NCBI GenBank assembly: GCA_946886255.1
Contig: CAMPIG010000213.1
Location: 1-8,048 of the forward strand
Direction: 5' to 3'
DNA: 8,048 nt
Source: an uncultured Cellvibrio sp.
Lineage (GTDB): Bacteria; Pseudomonadota; Gammaproteobacteria; Pseudomonadales; Cellvibrionaceae
This document shows, in pieces, positions 7,385-8,048 of the stretch (the stretch's first letter is position 1; the number at the start of each line of letters is the position of its first letter). Under the pieces are notes generated by a model. The model was given only the letters and a program-made list of their open reading frames with translations. It was not told the origin of the DNA and made no database searches. A program made the position numbers and the translations under genes.

Positions 7385-7412
7385 GTTCGGCAATGATTAT
7401 ATGTCGCCGAAC
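7385..7412 (-). promoter_or_regulatory. Candidate operon promoter inside a palindromic operator
   Basis: On the minus strand a consensus TATAAT (7396-7401) lies about 68 bases before the GTG start of the operon's first gene. It is flanked by perfect 7-bp arms GTTCGGC and GCCGAAC (7385-7391 and 7406-7412) with a 14-base spacer. No good -35 stands 17 bases upstream (CAGGTT at 7419-7424), which suggests an activator-dependent or otherwise controlled promoter. A dimeric regulator bound to the arms would cover the -10. The regulator is not in the window. Confidence 0.5.
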
Positions 7413-7772
7413 GGTATAAACCTGTGGCTCGCTTGCATCCACATTGTCGACCGGTTCACAGATTCGTTAATACGCGCCACCTTCGGTGCTGCTCCGCCAT
7501 CGACGAAACAGCCAGAAGCATAGAATTCAGCTATTTTTAGAAGCCAGCTTGTTGCAGAAATCTGTTTGAAAGGTATTTGGCAACGGTTGTGAAAGCGTGA
7601 CCAGATCGAGAGATTGGCGCCAAGCCTTATCTGAGAATGTGGCTCCGTGCGGCGACATTCCATTCAGCCGCCAGCGTCCACCGGACATCGGCCGGCAATA
7701 ACGACTCGCGGCAATTGACTGCCATGATTGAGCTATCATCCCCAACCCGTTTCTTGTGCAGGGCAAAACGCC
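7413..7772. other. Intergenic region without a convincing gene
   Basis: Short minus-strand frames in this stretch lack ribosome binding sites and give unremarkable residue composition, and none resembles a known family. No tRNA, terminator or insertion sequence end was found. A 10-bp palindrome TTGGCGCCAA is at 7614-7623. The promoter of the plus-strand lipoprotein must lie here or at its right end, but no convincing -35/-10 pair was identified. Confidence 0.55.
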
Positions 7773-8048
7773 ATGATCCACCATCTCCGTTTATCGCTTA
7801 TACACAGCTCGCCTCTGTGGCTTGTCTGCTTGTTGGTTACCGCCTGCGGAGGCGGAGGTGGCGGCAGTGAGGGCGGCGGCCAAAGTCCGGACCCGGTCAC
7901 AGTGGACTTGCCGGTGGCGTTTATTGATCGTCCCTTGCCGACCGATGAAGACGACCCTGAAACCTTGCTGCCCCTGGATATTCTCGACCCGGCCGCCTTT
8001 AACCCCGGTGCCGAAATTTTTGTAAAACCTCGTGCTACGGCGCTGGCC
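7773..8048 (+). CDS. Lipoprotein N-terminus, PD40/hydrazine-synthase-alpha-like (partial)
   Basis: The frame is open for 92 codons from ATG 7773 to the right edge. The first 25 residues form a lipoprotein signal with lipobox VTAC (Cys25), followed by a glycine-rich linker (GGGGGG, SEGGGQ). The next segment, VAFIDRPLPTDEDD and then FNPGAEIFV, resembles the start of large PD40-repeat lipoproteins related to the hydrazine synthase alpha subunit; this is from memory and needs the missing part. Gly after the Cys suggests the outer membrane. AGGG (7760-7763) lies 9 bases before the ATG. The gene is divergent from the heme/DUF1501 operon and probably works with it. The ATG is the natural start because it gives a complete signal peptide. 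A TolB-like propeller would be expected downstream. Confidence 0.8.
   Translation, partial: MIHHLRLSLIHSSPLWLVCLLVTACGGGGGGSEGGGQSPDPVTVDLPVAFIDRPLPTDEDDPETLLPLDILDPAAFNPGAEIFVKPRATALA

Noticed and set aside
7397..7663. Minus-strand open frame of 88 codons in the intergenic region
   Set aside because: It has no ribosome binding site and no recognisable sequence, and it runs through the candidate promoter of the operon.
7715..7739. TTGACT and TATCAT as a promoter for the plus-strand lipoprotein
   Set aside because: The spacer is only 13 bases, too short for a standard sigma-70 promoter.
7527..7784. Minus-strand open frame of 85 codons
   Set aside because: It overlaps the start of the plus-strand lipoprotein gene, and the translation shows no family resemblance.
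7822..8025. Plus-strand open frame of 67 codons at the right edge
   Set aside because: It is an alternative frame inside the lipoprotein gene, whose own frame has a full lipoprotein signal and stays open to the edge.

Overview
The window reads as a chromosomal stretch of a Gram-negative bacterium, most likely a marine or environmental gammaproteobacterium. The evidence is two outer-membrane-type lipoproteins with clear lipoboxes, a Tat-like signal, c-type heme motifs on exported proteins, and a hydrolase resembling antibacterial lipase effectors. The genus is not readable from the sequence; a Cellvibrionales-like origin (Saccharophagus/Teredinibacter relatives) is an impression from memory.

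Left part (1-1609, minus strand): a 404-residue alpha/beta-hydrolase-like protein with an AHSQG nucleophile elbow is followed after 12 bases by a gene for an exported protein that runs off the left edge. The arrangement and the protein features suggest a lipase-type toxic effector and its periplasmic immunity protein. Sampled lines here are clearly more AT-rich than the rest of the window. Positions 1610-1785 hold the upstream region of this pair and a rho-independent terminator that ends the neighbouring operon.

Centre and right (1786-7328, minus strand): a three-gene operon transcribed leftward. The first gene (GTG start, 7328) encodes a mono-heme exported protein with DUF1592/DUF1588/DUF1585-like sequence. 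The second (GTG start, 6000) encodes an 848-residue lipoprotein with two duplicated CGSCH heme modules, a LamG-like domain and a long unknown C-terminal region. The third (3381) encodes a Tat-signal DUF1501-like protein of the alkaline-phosphatase/sulfatase fold. Gaps are 74 and 72 bases; the first gap contains a strong hairpin. The operon ends at the terminator at 1736-1765.

Far right: a 444-base intergenic region (7329-7772) separates the operon from a divergent plus-strand lipoprotein gene (7773 to the right edge, partial). Its N-terminus resembles large PD40/hydrazine-synthase-alpha-like lipoproteins. The operon promoter side has a consensus TATAAT inside a 7-bp-arm palindrome, a good candidate operator. 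Together the four right-hand genes look like an uncharacterised extracytoplasmic redox or surface-processing system: exported and lipid-anchored c-type heme proteins, a carbohydrate-binding-like LamG domain and a Tat-exported hydrolase-like protein. The substrate cannot be read from the sequence.
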